64,000 nt of DNA from Bacillus haynesii (GTDB taxonomy: Bacteria; Bacillota; Bacilli; Bacillales; Bacillaceae), in assembly GCF_001969855.1 (NCBI RefSeq), contig NZ_MRBL01000024.1, positions 117,985-181,984 of the forward strand, read 5' to 3'. Positions within the stretch are counted from its first letter, which is position 1. Each line of letters starts with the position of its first letter. Under the pieces are notes generated by a model. The model worked only from the letters and a program-made list of their open reading frames with translations. It did not search any database and was not told where the DNA came from. A program made the position numbers and the translations under genes. This document shows, piece after piece, positions 26,816 to 37,711 of this stretch.

Positions 26816-29458
26816 TTAGTTTTTCAATTCGGCGATTCTTTTTTCTACAGCTTCACGTTTTGCCGTATAATCGGCTTCTTTTGCCCGCTCTTCTTCAATG
26901 ACATGCGCAGGTGCTTTTTTCATAAATCCTTCATTGCTTAATTTCTTCTGAACCCGTTCTACTTCCTTCGTCAGCTTATCGAGTTCTTTTTGAAGGCGGC
27001 TGATTTCTTCCTCAATGTTAATCAGACCTTCGAGCGGCAAGATCAGCTCGGCGCCGGATACAACAGCGGTCATCGCTTTATCGACCGCTTGAATATCCGT
27101 TCCGATTTGAAGAAGGCTCGGATTCGTAAAGCGTTCCACGTACGAACGGTTTTCTTCAAGCCGTTCGGCGATTTCCGGCGTGCTTGTTTTAATATAAAGC
27201 TCAATCTGCTTGCTGAGCGGCGTGTTGACTTCGCTGCGGATGTTCCGCACGGCGCGGATGACTTCAACGAGAAGCTTCATATCCGCCGCGGCCTCGGTGT
27301 CCGTATATTCTTTGACGGCTTCAGGCCACTTGGCGACTGTAATGGATTCCCCTTCGTGAGGAAGATGCTGCCAAATCTCCTCCGTCAGGAAAGGCATAAA
27401 CGGATGCAGGAGGCGCATCGTTTGATCCAGCACATACGCTAAAATGGAGCGGGTTGTCTTCTTCGCCGCTTCATCTTCACCGTAAAGCGGTAGTTTCGCC
27501 ATTTCGATGTACCAGTCACAGAAATCATCCCAGATAAAATTGTAGAGATGGCGGCCAACCTCGCCGAATTCGTACTTGTCAGCCAGCTGTGTCACGGTTT
27601 CAATCGTTTCATTCAACCTTGTTAAAATCCACTTATCGGCAACGGATTTTTCGCCTGACAGATCAAGCTCTTCGTATGTCATGCCGTCCATGTTCATCAG
27701 GGCGAATCTTGATGCGTTCCAAATCTTGTTCGCAAAATTCCAAGTTGACTCCACTTTTTCAAAGCTGAAGCGTAAATCCTGCCCCGGAGAGCTTCCCGTC
27801 GCAAGGAAGTAGCGCAGCGAATCCGCTCCGTACTTATCGATCACATCCATCGGATCGACGCCGTTTCCGAGCGATTTGCTCATTTTCCGGCCCTGGTCAT
27901 CGCGGATGAGCCCGTGGATCAGGACATCTTTAAACGGTCGCTCTCCGGTGAATTCGATACCTTGGAAGATCATTCTGGATACCCAGAAGAAAATAATATC
28001 ATATCCTGTGACAAGGACGTTCGTCGGATAGTAGCGCTTGAAATCTTCCTCATCGATATCCGGCCAGCCCATCGTTGAAAACGGCCAAAGAGCGGAACTG
28101 AACCATGTATCAAGAACGTCTTTGTCCTGCTCCCAGTTTTGAGCATTTTCCGGCGCTTCAACGCCGACATAGATTTCACCCGTTTCTTTATGGTACCACG
28201 CCGGAATCCGGTGGCCCCACCAGAGCTGGCGGGAAATGCACCAGTCGCGAATATTTTCCATCCAGTGCAGATACGTTTTTTCAAAACGGTCAGGGACGAA
28301 GTTGACTTTTCCTTCGTTTTTTTGCAATTCGATGGCGGCATCGGCAAGCGGCTGCATTTGTACGAACCACTGCGTTGATAAGTACGGCTCAACGACTGCT
28401 CCGCTGCGTTCGCTGTGGCCGACCGAATGCGTATGTTCTTCAATCTTGAACAGCACGCCCTCTTCCTGAAGATCTTTCACGATCTGCTTGCGGCATTCAA
28501 AACGGTCCATGCCTTTATATTGAAGCGCATTGTCATTCATCGTGCCGTCTTCATTCATGACGAGAATGCGTTCAAGGTTGTGACGGTTTCCGATTTCAAA
28601 GTCGTTCGGATCATGGGCAGGCGTAATTTTAACGGCACCTGACCCGAATTCCATATCGACGTAGTCGTCTCCGACAATCGGAATTTCTCTGCCCGTGATC
28701 GGCAGAACGACCGTTTTTCCGATTAGGTGTTTGTACCGCTCGTCTTCCGGATGCACCGCAACCGCTGTATCGCCGAGCATCGTTTCCGGACGGGTCGTCG
28801 CAATTTCAATCGAGCCTGAACCGTCTTTCAGCGGATAGCGCATATGATAAAACGCACCTTGTACGTCTTTGTAGATGACTTCGATGTCAGACAGAGCCGT
28901 TTTAGTGGCCGGGTCCCAGTTAATGATATATTCTCCGCGGTAAATCAGCCCTTTTTCATAAAGCTTTACAAATACTTCGCGCACCGCTTTAGAAAGCCCT
29001 TCATCAAGGGTGAACCGCTCCCTTGAATAGTCGAGGCCGAGGCCGAGCTTTGCCCATTGGCTTCGAATAAAATCGGCATATTCCTCTTTCCATCTCCATG
29101 TTTCTTCGAGGAATTTTTCGCGTCCGAGATCATAGCGAGTTTTTCCTTCTTCACGAAGCTTCGCTTCTACTTTTGCCTGAGTTGCAATACCGGCGTGATC
29201 CATACCCGGCAGCCAGAGCACGTCATAGCCCTGCATTCGTTTCATTCTTGTCACGATATCCTGCAAGGTCGAATCCCAAGCATGCCCCAAGTGCAGCTTA
29301 CCCGTCACATTCGGCGGGGGAATGACAACGGTATACGGTTCTTTTTGAGGATCGTTTTTCGCTTCGAAAAATTTGCCGTTCACCCAATAGTCGTATCTGT
29401 CTTTTTCAACTGCAGACGGATCGTATTTTGTCGGCATCGTCAGTTCTTGATTATCCAT
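26816..29458 (-). CDS. valS: valyl-tRNA synthetase ValS
   Basis: An 880-residue class I synthetase. [14 protein letters not shown] carries the HIGH motif, [14 protein letters not shown] the KMSKS loop, a CP1 editing domain lies between (about 190-350), and a C-terminal coiled coil (about 815-880, [19 protein letters not shown]) binds tRNA. ATG 29458 has TTGGAGGTTTG upstream and gives the exact B. subtilis length. A longer open frame upstream runs through the T-box leader and is not coding. Expression should rise on uncharged tRNA-Val. Confidence 0.98.
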   Translation of the reverse strand: MDNQELTMPTKYDPSAVEKDRYDYWVNGKFFEAKNDPQKEPYTVVIPPPNVTGKLHLGHAWDSTLQDIVTRMKRMQGYDVLWLPGMDHAGIATQAKVEAKLREEGKTRYDLGREKFLEETWRWKEEYADFIRSQWAKLGLGLDYSRERFTLDEGLSKAVREVFVKLYEKGLIYRGEYIINWDPATKTALSDIEVIYKDVQGAFYHMRYPLKDGSGSIEIATTRPETMLGDTAVAVHPEDERYKHLIGKTVVLPITGREIPIVGDDYVDMEFGSGAVKITPAHDPNDFEIGNRHNLERILVMNEDGTMNDNALQYKGMDRFECRKQIVKDLQEEGVLFKIEEHTHSVGHSERSGAVVEPYLSTQWFVQMQPLADAAIELQKNEGKVNFVPDRFEKTYLHWMENIRDWCISRQLWWGHRIPAWYHKETGEIYVGVEAPENAQNWEQDKDVLDTWFSSALWPFSTMGWPDIDEEDFKRYYPTNVLVTGYDIIFFWVSRMIFQGIEFTGERPFKDVLIHGLIRDDQGRKMSKSLGNGVDPMDVIDKYGADSLRYFLATGSSPGQDLRFSFEKVESTWNFANKIWNASRFALMNMDGMTYEELDLSGEKSVADKWILTRLNETIETVTQLADKYEFGEVGRHLYNFIWDDFCDWYIEMAKLPLYGEDEAAKKTTRSILAYVLDQTMRLLHPFMPFLTEEIWQHLPHEGESITVAKWPEAVKEYTDTEAAADMKLLVEVIRAVRNIRSEVNTPLSKQIELYIKTSTPEIAERLEENRSYVERFTNPSLLQIGTDIQAVDKAMTAVVSGAELILPLEGLINIEEEISRLQKELDKLTKEVERVQKKLSNEGFMKKAPAHVIEEERAKEADYTAKREAVEKRIAELKN

Positions 29459-29489
29459 TTTCAAACCTCCAACAGTATTAAACGGCTGA

Positions 29490-29780
29490 ACAATAGAAAA
29501 GAGCCCTCTTGATCCTTTTAAAAGGACGAAGAGAACTCTCTCGCGGTACCACCTTTTTTCATGAATGCGAAAAAACGCATTCACGCACTTAAATGGGATA
29601 ACGGGACTTTCCCGAATTTCTCTACTTTTCTTTCGAGAAATTGCGCTCCTGGGCGACCTTCCAAAAAAGACTGACTGGGAGCCTTTCAGCGAACCGGCTT
29701 CCCTCTCTGCAAGCGTCTGTTTTTGTACTCTTCCCATTCAAAGCGGGTGATCATGGACTTTTCAGCACGTACTTTTTCTT
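29490..29780 (-). ncRNA. T-box leader of valS
   Basis: The leader before valS carries the T-box sequence AAGGTGGTACCGCG (29554-29541) and then a terminator hairpin (GAGTTCTCTTCGTCC pairing with GGATCAAGAGGGCTC, then TTTTC). Further upstream the AGTA-type box (GAGTAC) and the Stem I region are seen, with GTC in GGAAGGTCGCCC as likely Val specifier. Uncharged tRNA-Val would pair its NCCA end with TGGT and open the antiterminator. The specifier assignment is inferred. Confidence 0.92.
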
Positions 29781-29786
29781 TTTCTT

Positions 29787-29816
29787 ATATTACTAAATCT
29801 TTTTCATTTTCGTCAA
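29787..29816 (-). promoter_or_regulatory. sigma-A promoter of valS
   Basis: Minus strand TTGACG (29816-29811), 18 bases, TAATAT (29792-29787), placed just before the T-box leader. Confidence 0.75.
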
Positions 29817-29917
29817 TCATCTTTTCCGTTTTTCTCTTGTTTTATACGAGACTGGGCCATGCACACAAGCTCCTTTTCCTCATATGATGCTGTAACGAAA
29901 AGGAGAGGAGGCATAAG

Positions 29918-30109
29918 ATGCGAAAAAAATTCAACACACATTCATTCCAGCCGTGGCTGAAGCAAGTCAGGCTTGTTGCTGTTCAAGTCGTCCTCCCGAT
30001 CACGATCTTCCAGGGCATCCGCACGATCATCTTTCCTACCACATTTGATGTCCTCCTTTTGGGCATTCTCATATTCCTTGCGTGCGCCTTTCACCTTGAC
30101 TGGATATAA
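29918..30109 (+). CDS. small membrane protein, 63 aa
   Basis: A 63-residue frame with a strong AAGGAGAGGAGG site before ATG 29918. The N-terminus is basic (MRKKFNTHSFQPWLKQ), followed by two hydrophobic stretches (about 19-31 and 44-60) joined by a short TFD turn: a helical-hairpin membrane protein. Position between valS and ysxE matches the small gene I recall as yszA in B. subtilis, but I am not certain. Upstream GCAC, 16 bases, CATATGATG is a possible sigma-K promoter, weakly supported. Function unknown. Confidence 0.75.
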   Translation: MRKKFNTHSFQPWLKQVRLVAVQVVLPITIFQGIRTIIFPTTFDVLLLGILIFLACAFHLDWI

Positions 30110-30113
30110 GCAC

Positions 30114-30143
30114 GAAAAAAGTCCGCATCATGATGATGGGGAC
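30114..30143 (-). terminator. rho-independent terminator of spoVID-ysxE
   Basis: Minus strand AGTCCCCATCA / TGATGCGGACT with one mismatch, then TTTTTTCG. The ysxE stop codon lies inside the hairpin. Confidence 0.75.
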
Positions 30144-31150
30144 TCTGTTTCTTCCTGCAGTTTTCTGTTTTCTTCCGTCTCGTGAATGCTCATCACAAGC
30201 GATTCAGCGTTTTTCATTTGCCAGTACGCCTTCAAAAGCCTTGTACAGGCTTCTTTTTCCCCGAACCTCTTCTCATGATCGTAGCGGTTCAGCACGCCGA
30301 ATATAGGCCCGGGGTAAGCCATATAGCTGAGGAATAAGCTGATTTCTTCTTCCCGCAAAGGATAGACATTGTGATACGTATAAAACCAGTTTACACATTC
30401 CGTGCACATGACGGGGTTCGTCTTAAACATTCTTGTAAAAAATCCGATGAGATCATTCGCAGGCGGCGCGTGTCCCGCTTTCTCAAAGTTCGTAAAGTAA
30501 CCCGTTCCGGTATCGTTATAGAGAAAATGCCGGACGGACAGCTGCCCGTGGTTTAAGACCATTCTTGAAGACTCTTTGTCTTTCATGGCTTCATACCAAT
30601 CTTCAAGGCGGGCGAGCGCAAAGTCGGCAGCTGATATCGTCTCTTTGAAATACATGGCTGCCTGAAGCTGGAACGGGGACATATACCATTCGTTTTCCGC
30701 TCTTGAGATGAATTCTTCATATTTCTGTTTTTGTTGTTCCCATTTCCGTTTTGTCCGTTCAAAGTGCCCGAGTATTTCTTCTCGCCTCACGCCGAGCTCT
30801 TTTTCCGTCCGCTGGTGAAGAAGAGCGATTTCTTTAAACATATATTCGTGTTTTTGATCCCGCTCTTCCTCTCTTTCAAGAGTAAGCCAGGGCATGAGGT
30901 AGCAGACGTCTTCTCCGGCTTGCGTTAAAAATTCGCCCGTGCGGTTTCGATAGACGGGAACGAACTGCCTGTAGCCTTTTTCCTCCAGCATGATCATCTG
31001 TTCCGTGAAGCGGACATTTCTTGAAGCCGCCAATTTTTTCAGGGCGAATACACCGTGATCCGTATACACTTTCCATACCTTTGGACTGACCGATTCCATA
31101 TATTCAGGCGTAAGACCGTACTCATTTAAAACAGACTGGATGCCTTCCAT
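30128..31150 (-). CDS. ysxE: spore coat kinase-like protein YsxE
   Basis: About 340 residues, of the CotS/YsxE group with a choline-kinase-like (APH) fold: [17 protein letters not shown] as the ATP-lobe start, [13 protein letters not shown] replacing the catalytic HxDxxxxN loop (Gln/Ser instead of Asp), and [17 protein letters not shown] at the metal loop. The altered loop suggests a pseudokinase. In B. subtilis it is a spore-coat protein co-transcribed with spoVID. ATG 31150 has TGGTGA at good spacing; a GTG four codons upstream is possible. Gap to spoVID is 27 bases. Confidence 0.88.
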   Translation of the reverse strand: MEGIQSVLNEYGLTPEYMESVSPKVWKVYTDHGVFALKKLAASRNVRFTEQMIMLEEKGYRQFVPVYRNRTGEFLTQAGEDVCYLMPWLTLEREEERDQKHEYMFKEIALLHQRTEKELGVRREEILGHFERTKRKWEQQKQKYEEFISRAENEWYMSPFQLQAAMYFKETISAADFALARLEDWYEAMKDKESSRMVLNHGQLSVRHFLYNDTGTGYFTNFEKAGHAPPANDLIGFFTRMFKTNPVMCTECVNWFYTYHNVYPLREEEISLFLSYMAYPGPIFGVLNRYDHEKRFGEKEACTRLLKAYWQMKNAESLVMSIHETEENRKLQEETESPSS

Positions 31151-31177
31151 CGGTTTCACCACATTTTTATCAATGCA

Positions 31178-32662
31178 TTAGGCATGGCTGTTTTGATAAT
31201 CCGGTATATAAAGGATCTGTCCCTCTTTTAATTCCTCATCAAGGGAAAGGGAATTCATCCGGATGAGCTGCTGGACGTTAATATCATAGCGCTCGCACAG
31301 AAGATCAATGGTATCATTTTGCTGAACGATGCACATCCTCATTCGTGTAAACTCCTCCTCTCCCTGCTTTGTAAACAGCTTTGTCAAATAGAGAGCATTG
31401 TCGTTCTCCTTCGCTGACACTTCCTGTTCATCCGCTGCCGGCATTTCATCTCTTTCTTCTTCGGGCTCCGTCTGCTCATGAAACGAATATTCAGGGATTT
31501 CAATCGTATGCCCGGCTTCCTCTTCTTCATCAATCGCTTCTTTTTCATGTGTCACTTCAACCTCAAACGCCTCAGGCTCCCTGTCATTCTGCTCTTCCTT
31601 CAGAAGAGGCGGAACACCATAGAACGGGGTTTCTTTCGGTTCCTCATGAGGTTGATAAGTCCTTTGGAGCGGCTCCGGCTCTTCTTCCGCTTCTTCCCTT
31701 TTCAGCTCATATTCTTCTTCTTTCACTTCTTCTCTTTTCAGCTCATATTCTTCTTCTTTCACTTCTTCTCTTTTCAGCTCATATTCTTCTTCTTTCGCTT
31801 CTTCTCTTTTCAGCTCATATTCTTCTTCTTTTGCTTCTTCTCTTTTCAGCTCATATTCTTCTTCTTTTGCTTCTTCTCTTTTCAGCTCATATTCTTCTTC
31901 TTCCGGCTGTTCAAGAGCGGCTTCTTTTTGACTTTCCGTTTCGCGCTTCGTACGTTCTGCCGCCGACAAAGACGCCGTAAAAAACGGCTTCGTTTCCTCT
32001 GTGCCGTCTCCGAGAAACGACTGGTAAATCGGAACCGCTTCCTCATCGGTATCATGTTCTTCTGCGTCTTCATACGGCTGTTCTTCGTCCTGTTCTTCAT
32101 AAGCTCTGTCAAGCTGGATCAAAAATTCTTTCTCTTCATCCTGTTCTTCGTCGTTTGAAGGCGGTCTGAAGGCAGGCTCGAGCTCCTCTTCCGGCTGGAC
32201 GGCCGCAGGCATAGTACGCGGTTCTTCTTTACCCGCTTCACCGCTCACATTCAAGAGGCCTTCAATCGCCAAATCAGCTTGAATTGTCAGCATCCTCGCA
32301 TCTGTCAGCTGATAATCGAAAGCGTCAATAAAAACAAATACGTCGTTTAAATGATTGACCTTGTCTTTCGGGATGGTGATATCCACTGGGAAACAATGCG
32401 TCAGCTCTGCGCTGCCGTCCCCTTTCAGCTTTACATCTTCCACAAATCGGCTTGTCGCAGGCAGTTCTGCATACTCCCGGGTTTGATCTATGTTGTATTC
32501 GCCTGTCAGCTCTAATGACCCTCGTATGGATACATAATCATTTACTTCCTGAACGGTAATGTCAGGATCCAATGAAATCGATAATAATTCGGATACTTCC
32601 TGTCCTTTTTGAAAACAGATTGACTCTTCTACAGAAAATTGCAAACGATTGTTTTGCGGCAA
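31178..32662 (-). CDS. spoVID: coat morphogenetic protein SpoVID
   Basis: A 494-residue protein needed for coat encasement; it binds SpoIVA and SafA. The N-terminal region (1-130, MPQNNRLQFSVEES, IRGSLELTGEYNI) is the conserved encasement domain. The middle is very acidic and contains six perfect or near-perfect 12-residue repeats (EEYELKREEAKE) at about 253-325. The C-terminus (about 438-494, IVQQNDTIDLLCERYDINVQ) is a LysM domain. Shorter than B. subtilis SpoVID (575 aa from memory). GAAGGGAGGATATC precedes the ATG; a sigma-E promoter lies about 40 bases upstream. Identification is from both ends and gene order; the middle is lineage specific. Confidence 0.94.
   Translation of the reverse strand: MPQNNRLQFSVEESICFQKGQEVSELLSISLDPDITVQEVNDYVSIRGSLELTGEYNIDQTREYAELPATSRFVEDVKLKGDGSAELTHCFPVDITIPKDKVNHLNDVFVFIDAFDYQLTDARMLTIQADLAIEGLLNVSGEAGKEEPRTMPAAVQPEEELEPAFRPPSNDEEQDEEKEFLIQLDRAYEEQDEEQPYEDAEEHDTDEEAVPIYQSFLGDGTEETKPFFTASLSAAERTKRETESQKEAALEQPEEEEYELKREEAKEEEYELKREEAKEEEYELKREEAKEEEYELKREEVKEEEYELKREEVKEEEYELKREEAEEEPEPLQRTYQPHEEPKETPFYGVPPLLKEEQNDREPEAFEVEVTHEKEAIDEEEEAGHTIEIPEYSFHEQTEPEEERDEMPAADEQEVSAKENDNALYLTKLFTKQGEEEFTRMRMCIVQQNDTIDLLCERYDINVQQLIRMNSLSLDEELKEGQILYIPDYQNSHA
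31687..31902 (-). repeat. six tandem 36-bp repeats inside spoVID
   Basis: The word TTTTCAGCTC recurs every 36 bases on the plus strand at 31699, 31735, 31771, 31807, 31843 and 31879. Each unit codes EEYELKREE(A/V)KE. Copies differ by only one or a few bases, so the array is recent or kept uniform by slippage or recombination. Confidence 0.95.
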
Positions 32663-32681
32663 ACTGATATCCTCCCTTCAC

Positions 32682-32739
32682 CTAATTTTTAAAATTAGAT
32701 GTCAGTAAAGATGTATGAGAAAAGCAGGCAGAATATGAA
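32682..32739 (-). promoter_or_regulatory. sigma-E type promoter of spoVID-ysxE, with 5' palindrome
   Basis: Minus strand TTCATATT (32739-32732), 14 bases, CATACATC (32717-32710): a good sigma-E match. Near the expected transcript start lies the palindrome CTAATTTTTAAAATTAG (32682-32698), with arms of 8 and a single centre base. Confidence 0.65.
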
Positions 32740-32773
32740 CAGAAAAATCAGCAGCCGTTTCCGGCACCATGCA

Positions 32774-32812
32774 AAAAAGAGCCGCCGGCAATGTCCGGCA
32801 GCCCTTTTCTTT
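32774..32812 (-). terminator. rho-independent terminator of the hem operon
   Basis: Minus strand GGGCTGCCGG / GCCGGCGGCTC-type stem (AAGGGCTGCCGG with CCGGCGGCTCTT, G-U pairs) followed by TTTTTTGC, directly after hemL. Confidence 0.82.
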
Positions 32813-34106
32813 ATCTGGAGCGGCTGATTCTTTCGAATACGCGTTCAGCAGCTTTAATCGTATGCTCAATGTCGTCATCCGTATGAGCTGTTGACAAGAA
32901 CAGCCCTTCAAACTGTGAAGGCGGCAGGAACACGCCTTCATCGGCCATCCCTTTATAATATTCGGCAAACAGTCCGAGGTCAGACTGTTTCGCTGTATCA
33001 TAATTGATGACCGGTTCATTTGTGAAGAAAAAGCCGATCATAGACCCTGCCCGGTTAAATGTACATGGAATGCCATTTTTCTCTGCAGCTTCAGAAATTC
33101 CTTTTTCCAAGCGGTCTGCTTTGCGGGAGAACTCCCGGTAGGATTCAGGAGTCAGCTGTTTCAATGTTTCGAGTCCGGCTGTCATGGCAAGCGGGTTGCC
33201 AGACAGCGTGCCGGCCTGATAGATCGGACCGCTCGGCGCAATTTTCTCCATGATTTCCGCCTTTCCTCCATAAGCGCCGACAGGCAGACCGCCGCCGATC
33301 ACTTTTCCGAGGCACGTCAAATCAGGCGTCACTCCGAAATAGCCTTGCGCACAGTTGTAACCCACCCTGAAGCCTGTCATTACTTCATCAAAAATCAGCA
33401 GGGCGCCATGCGTTTCAGTCAGCTCACGAAGCCCTTCGAGAAACCCCTTAACCGGCGGTACGACACCCATATTACCCGCGACAGGTTCAACGATGACACC
33501 GGCAATGTCGTCTCCGAATTCTTGAAAGACAAGCTTCATGCTTTCCAGATCATTGTAAGGAACGGTAATCGTGTTTTTTGCAATGCTTTCCGGAACTCCG
33601 GGGCTGTCAGGGAGGCCGAGCGTCGCTACTCCCGAGCCCGCTTTAATCAGCAGGGAATCACCGTGTCCATGGTAGCAGCCTTCAAATTTCACGATTTTGT
33701 TACGGCCTGTGTATCCGCGCGCCAGCCGCAAGGCGCTCATCGTCGCCTCCGTACCGGAGCTCACCATCCGGACGATTTCTATGGAAGGAACGCGGTCGAT
33801 GACAAGCTCGGCAAGCTCGGTTTCCAGTTCTGTCGGCGCACCGAAGCTTGTCCCGTATTCTGCCGTTTTTTGAATCTCTTTCACCACTTTTTCATTGCTG
33901 TGCCCTAAAATAAGCGGTCCCCATGACAAGACATAATCGATGTACTCGTTCCCGTCAATATCATAGATTTTTGATCCTTTTCCCCGCTCCATAAAAATCG
34001 GGTCCATGTTCACTGATTTAAAGGCTCTGACCGGGCTGTTCACCCCGCCCGGCATGACTCGTTGCGCCTCTTCGAATGCCGCCTTAGACTTCTCATAGCT
34101 CCGCAT
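32811..34106 (-). CDS. hemL: glutamate-1-semialdehyde aminotransferase HemL
   Basis: A 431-residue class III PLP aminomutase forming 5-aminolevulinate from the HemA product. The PLP lysine is in [16 protein letters not shown]; other motifs are [20 protein letters not shown] and FDEVMTGFR. Last gene of hemAXCDBL, followed by a strong terminator. It begins 25 bases after hemB. Length matches B. subtilis HemL within one residue. Confidence 0.98.
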   Translation of the reverse strand: MRSYEKSKAAFEEAQRVMPGGVNSPVRAFKSVNMDPIFMERGKGSKIYDIDGNEYIDYVLSWGPLILGHSNEKVVKEIQKTAEYGTSFGAPTELETELAELVIDRVPSIEIVRMVSSGTEATMSALRLARGYTGRNKIVKFEGCYHGHGDSLLIKAGSGVATLGLPDSPGVPESIAKNTITVPYNDLESMKLVFQEFGDDIAGVIVEPVAGNMGVVPPVKGFLEGLRELTETHGALLIFDEVMTGFRVGYNCAQGYFGVTPDLTCLGKVIGGGLPVGAYGGKAEIMEKIAPSGPIYQAGTLSGNPLAMTAGLETLKQLTPESYREFSRKADRLEKGISEAAEKNGIPCTFNRAGSMIGFFFTNEPVINYDTAKQSDLGLFAEYYKGMADEGVFLPPSQFEGLFLSTAHTDDDIEHTIKAAERVFERISRSR

Positions 34107-34131
34107 CCTCTAAAACCCCCAGTTCAAATTC

Positions 34132-35106
34132 TTATTCCGAAATCCATTTTGCCGCGTCTTTTGCAAAGTACGTAATGATCAAATCGGCGCCCGCCCGCTT
34201 CATGCTTGTCAGCATTTCGAGAACAAGAGCTTTTTCTTCAATCCAGCCGTTTTGGGCAGCGGCTTTGACCATTGCATACTCCCCGCTCACATTGTATCCG
34301 ACAACAGGCAGGTTAAATTCGTTTTTCACTTCTCTAACGATATCAAGATATGAAAGCGTCGGCTTGACGATCAGGAAATCGGCGCCTTCTTCCACATCGG
34401 ATTTTGCCTCCCGGAGAGCCTCCCTGCGGTTGGCATAATCCATTTGGTACGTCTTGCGATCGCCGAACTGCGGACTGCTTCCCGCAGCATCGCGGAACGG
34501 GCCGTAAAACGCGCTCGCATATTTTACAGCGTACGACATGATCGGCACATGTGTAAATCCTTCCTGATCAAGCGCCTCCCTGATGGCGGCAACGAAACCG
34601 TCCATCATGTTTGACGGCGCAATAATGTCAGCGCCTGCACGGGCTTGGCTGACGGCGGTTTTTGCTAAAAGAACGAGCGATTCATCATTTAAAATTTCAC
34701 CGTTTTCAACCAGGCCGCAGTGACCGTGGTCCGTGTACTCGCATAGGCACGTATCTGCGATAACGACAAGCTCAGGAAAGTCTTGTTTAATTTGTGCAAT
34801 CGCTTTTTGAACGATGCCGTGGTCGTGATAGGCTCCGCTTCCCACATCATCTTTGTGCTCTGGCACGCCGAAGACGATCACAGATTGAATGCCGAGGCTT
34901 GTGACTTCCTCCATCTCCTCTTTCAGCCTGTCCAAAGACAGCTGGTACACGCCCGGCATGGACGGGACTTCGCTTTTGACGTTCTCTTCCTCGGTAACAA
35001 ATATCGGATAAATAAAGTCAGATGCTCTTAACTCGGTTTCCCTTACCAATTTCCGCATACCTGCTGTCGTCCGCAGGCGGCGGTGTCTTTGAAATGATGC
35101 TTCCAT
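34132..35106 (-). CDS. hemB: porphobilinogen synthase HemB
   Basis: A 324-residue enzyme condensing two 5-aminolevulinates. The two Schiff-base lysines are in [18 protein letters not shown] and [12 protein letters not shown]. The stretch [14 protein letters not shown] carries the Cys-rich zinc site, so it is a zinc-using member. Same length as in B. subtilis. It starts three bases after hemD, so translation is likely coupled. Confidence 0.98.
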   Translation of the reverse strand: MEASFQRHRRLRTTAGMRKLVRETELRASDFIYPIFVTEEENVKSEVPSMPGVYQLSLDRLKEEMEEVTSLGIQSVIVFGVPEHKDDVGSGAYHDHGIVQKAIAQIKQDFPELVVIADTCLCEYTDHGHCGLVENGEILNDESLVLLAKTAVSQARAGADIIAPSNMMDGFVAAIREALDQEGFTHVPIMSYAVKYASAFYGPFRDAAGSSPQFGDRKTYQMDYANRREALREAKSDVEEGADFLIVKPTLSYLDIVREVKNEFNLPVVGYNVSGEYAMVKAAAQNGWIEEKALVLEMLTSMKRAGADLIITYFAKDAAKWISE

Positions 35107-35109
35107 TTG

Positions 35110-35901
35110 TCATTCTCCCTTTCTTGAAATGCGGCACATTTCCCGCAGCATTCCGTCGATTGTATAGACGTCCGGCATATATGAAGGAATTCCGTAGTCC
35201 GACAGCGCCTTCTTTGTCAAAGGCCCGATCGTAATAAAAACCGTACGGTTCTTTTCGGCCCACGTTCTGCTCTCCTCTTTCAGAATGGACATGAATGTAT
35301 GTACCGTCGAGGAACTGGTAAACGTTACAAAATCAAAAGACGCGTGCTTTGCCGCTTCCTTCAGCTCCAGAATTCCTCTTTCATCACGCACAGTTTCATA
35401 CAAAATCCATTCTGAAACTTGAATTCCGAGGGGAGAGAGGGTTTTCTTGATGACGTCCCGGGACAAATTCCCTTTTAAAACGGCCACTTTGTCATGAGGG
35501 CCGGCATTTTGCTTGAGTGCCTCCGCCAAATGTTCAGCCACGTATAACTCCGGCATCAGATCGACAGAAAGATCCCTGTCGCGCAAATACCGTGCTGTTT
35601 TTTCACCGACAGCGGCAACCTTCGCCTTTGATGCGAGAGGAACGCTGAACCCGGCGTCCTTTAAATAAGAAAAAAAGAATTTTGCCCCGTTTACGCTTGT
35701 AAAAACAAGCCAGTCCGCGCTTTCAAGATCTGCCCGAAAGCGCTGGGCCGCCTCTGGCGGAAGGGCGGGCCGAAACGAAATCAATGACGTTAAAACAGCT
35801 TCTCCGCCCAAAGCCTCCACCTTTGCCCTAAAGGATTGGGCTTGCGCTTTATTGCGGGTGACGAGCACTTTCTTTCCCTGTAAAGGAAGATCATGCTTCA
35901 T
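35110..35901 (-). CDS. hemD: uroporphyrinogen-III synthase HemD
   Basis: A 263-residue enzyme that inverts ring D and closes hydroxymethylbilane to uroporphyrinogen III. The family is poorly conserved; visible signs are [16 protein letters not shown] at the start, [25 protein letters not shown] and [12 protein letters not shown]. It overlaps the hemC end by 11 bases. Identification is secured by gene order hemC-hemD-hemB. Confidence 0.95.
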   Translation of the reverse strand: MKHDLPLQGKKVLVTRNKAQAQSFRAKVEALGGEAVLTSLISFRPALPPEAAQRFRADLESADWLVFTSVNGAKFFFSYLKDAGFSVPLASKAKVAAVGEKTARYLRDRDLSVDLMPELYVAEHLAEALKQNAGPHDKVAVLKGNLSRDVIKKTLSPLGIQVSEWILYETVRDERGILELKEAAKHASFDFVTFTSSSTVHTFMSILKEESRTWAEKNRTVFITIGPLTKKALSDYGIPSYMPDVYTIDGMLREMCRISRKGE

Positions 35902-36832
35902 GGTCTTCCAGCTCCTGTTTCACCCGGTCAATCAGTGCCTTTGCTCCTTTTTCCGACATGATCGCCGCGCATTCTCTGCCGACAGCCTCCGGATCTTTTC
36001 CTTTTACGGTTTCTCTGTATACGGTTTTTCCGTCAGGCGATGCCACAAGACCGGTCAGTTCGATGACGCCGGCTTCGTCCATCGTTGCAAATCCTGCGAT
36101 CGGCACTTGGCAGCCGCCTTCCATCGCATGAAGAAAAGCGCGCTCAGCTGTGACGGTCAGCTGTGTGTAGCGGTCGTTCAGGCGCGAAAAGAGGGACAGC
36201 AGCTCCTCATCCGAGCCTCTGCACTCGATCGCCAAAGCGCCTTGCCCAACGGCGGGAAGGCAGCTCTCTGGATCAAGAAATTCGGTGACGACATCGTCCT
36301 TCCAGCCCATTCTTGACAGGCCGGCCGCTGCTAAAATAATCGCGTCGTAATCTTCGGTTTCAAGTTTTTTCAGCCTTGTATCAATATTTCCCCTGATCCA
36401 CTTGATCTTAAGGTCAGGGCGCATTTGCAAAAGCTGCGCGCTCCTTCTGAGGCTGCTCGTTCCGACAACCGCGCCTTGTTTCAGGTCGGCCAGCTTTTGA
36501 CGGCCTTTTGAAATGAGAACGTCCCTGGCGTCTTCCCGTTTTGGAATGCAGCCGACCATCAGCCCTTCGGGAAGCGCCGACGGCATGTCCTTCATGCTGT
36601 GAACGGCCATATCAATTTCCCCGGACAGCATCGCCTGTTCGATTTCTTTGACGAACAGGCCTTTTCCGCCGACCTTTGACAGCGTAACATCCAATATCCG
36701 GTCGCCTTTTGTAACGATTTCCTTTATTTCAAACGTGAAATCCGGATTTAATTCCTCGAGCTTTTTGATCACCCATTTTGTCTGGGTCATCGCCAATTTG
36801 CTTCTTCTTGAGCCTACAATGATGTTCCTCAT
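35891..36832 (-). CDS. hemC: hydroxymethylbilane synthase HemC
   Basis: A 313-residue porphobilinogen deaminase. [17 protein letters not shown] opens the protein; the Cys of [13 protein letters not shown] carries the dipyrromethane cofactor; [12 protein letters not shown] binds substrate. ATG 36832 follows GGGAGGAAG and gives the B. subtilis length; a longer frame to 36862 has no ribosome site. Third gene of the hem operon. Confidence 0.97.
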   Translation of the reverse strand: MRNIIVGSRRSKLAMTQTKWVIKKLEELNPDFTFEIKEIVTKGDRILDVTLSKVGGKGLFVKEIEQAMLSGEIDMAVHSMKDMPSALPEGLMVGCIPKREDARDVLISKGRQKLADLKQGAVVGTSSLRRSAQLLQMRPDLKIKWIRGNIDTRLKKLETEDYDAIILAAAGLSRMGWKDDVVTEFLDPESCLPAVGQGALAIECRGSDEELLSLFSRLNDRYTQLTVTAERAFLHAMEGGCQVPIAGFATMDEAGVIELTGLVASPDGKTVYRETVKGKDPEAVGRECAAIMSEKGAKALIDRVKQELEDHEA

Positions 36833-36871
36833 GTTTTCTTCCTCCCAATCCGTCACGGGCAACCGTTTTAA

Positions 36872-37711
36872 CTAACTAAACCAATGAAATTGCGAAAAGC
36901 TCCCTAGCAAAAAGAAATTGATTAAAAGAACAAGAAAAGATGCGGCATTCCACATGGCCGCGATTCTTCCCTGCAGCTCTTTGACAATCCTGATAAATAA
37001 ATAGTATCCGTATAAAAAAAGCAGCACGATCGATCCGAGCACTTTCGGATCGGCCCAGTACAGAGTTTCAAGCGATACATACGACCAGATAATCCCCAGA
37101 ATCAGGCTCAGCAGAAGCATGGGAACGCCGATGAGATTAAGGACATAAGCCATATGATCAAGTTTTGACAAATCTTCGATTCTCAAGAGCCATTTCCCCC
37201 ACTTTTTCTTTTTCAATAAGCGGTACTGAAAAAGATACAGCACGGAAAAGACAAAGGACAATGAAAATGCTCCATACGAAAGAATCGCCATTGTAATGTG
37301 GATGATCAGGAGCTCGGACACGAGCCTGCCCGAAAGCTCGGCTGACTGCTGGGCCGTCGGCGTAAACGTGTGGATCGCCGCCATTGAAAAGCCGATGAGA
37401 TTGGTGAAAAAAACGAGAAATTCCACTTTCAAAAGCTTCGTCAAAACGAGAGACAGCGTGACGAGTACCCACGCGTAAAAATAAAGCCCCTGCGCATTAT
37501 TCAAAACAGGAAACTGATCTGTGTACTGCATGAAATAAAAAAGGTATACCGTCTGGAGAATCCAGACAATAGAAAGCAACCAGAAGGCCGCTTTGCCCGC
37601 CTTCCGGTTGTGCTGTAAAAAGTCTATAAAATAAAAGAGAACAGTGAGCGCGTACAACACGATTGTAACTTCGTTAAGCCTTGCTAACAATGTGTCTGTC
37701 ATGTCTGTCAC
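36872..37711 (-). CDS. hemX: HemX membrane protein (CcsA-like)
   Basis: A 279-residue protein with eight hydrophobic segments, of the cytochrome c assembly / CcsA-like family. In B. subtilis HemX lowers the level of HemA protein. It lies between hemA and hemC as there. GTG 37711 overlaps the hemA stop; the ATG three codons later (37702) is the alternative start. The WxWxD haem-binding signature of true CcsA proteins is not visible. Confidence 0.93.
   Translation of the reverse strand: MTDMTDTLLARLNEVTIVLYALTVLFYFIDFLQHNRKAGKAAFWLLSIVWILQTVYLFYFMQYTDQFPVLNNAQGLYFYAWVLVTLSLVLTKLLKVEFLVFFTNLIGFSMAAIHTFTPTAQQSAELSGRLVSELLIIHITMAILSYGAFSLSFVFSVLYLFQYRLLKKKKWGKWLLRIEDLSKLDHMAYVLNLIGVPMLLLSLILGIIWSYVSLETLYWADPKVLGSIVLLFLYGYYLFIRIVKELQGRIAAMWNAASFLVLLINFFLLGSFSQFHWFS

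Noticed and set aside
29459..29737. 93-codon N-terminal extension of ValS
   Set aside because: The segment is the T-box leader with its terminator; ATG 29458 has the ribosome site and gives the family length.
31687..31902. Possible CRISPR array
   Set aside because: The 36-bp units are directly adjacent with no variable spacers and are in frame in spoVID, so they are coding tandem repeats.
31478..32158. 226-codon plus-strand frame rich in Phe/Leu/Ile, looking like a membrane protein
   Set aside because: It is the complement of the Glu-rich spoVID repeat tract; the apparent hydrophobic repeats are an artefact of complementing Glu and Lys codons.
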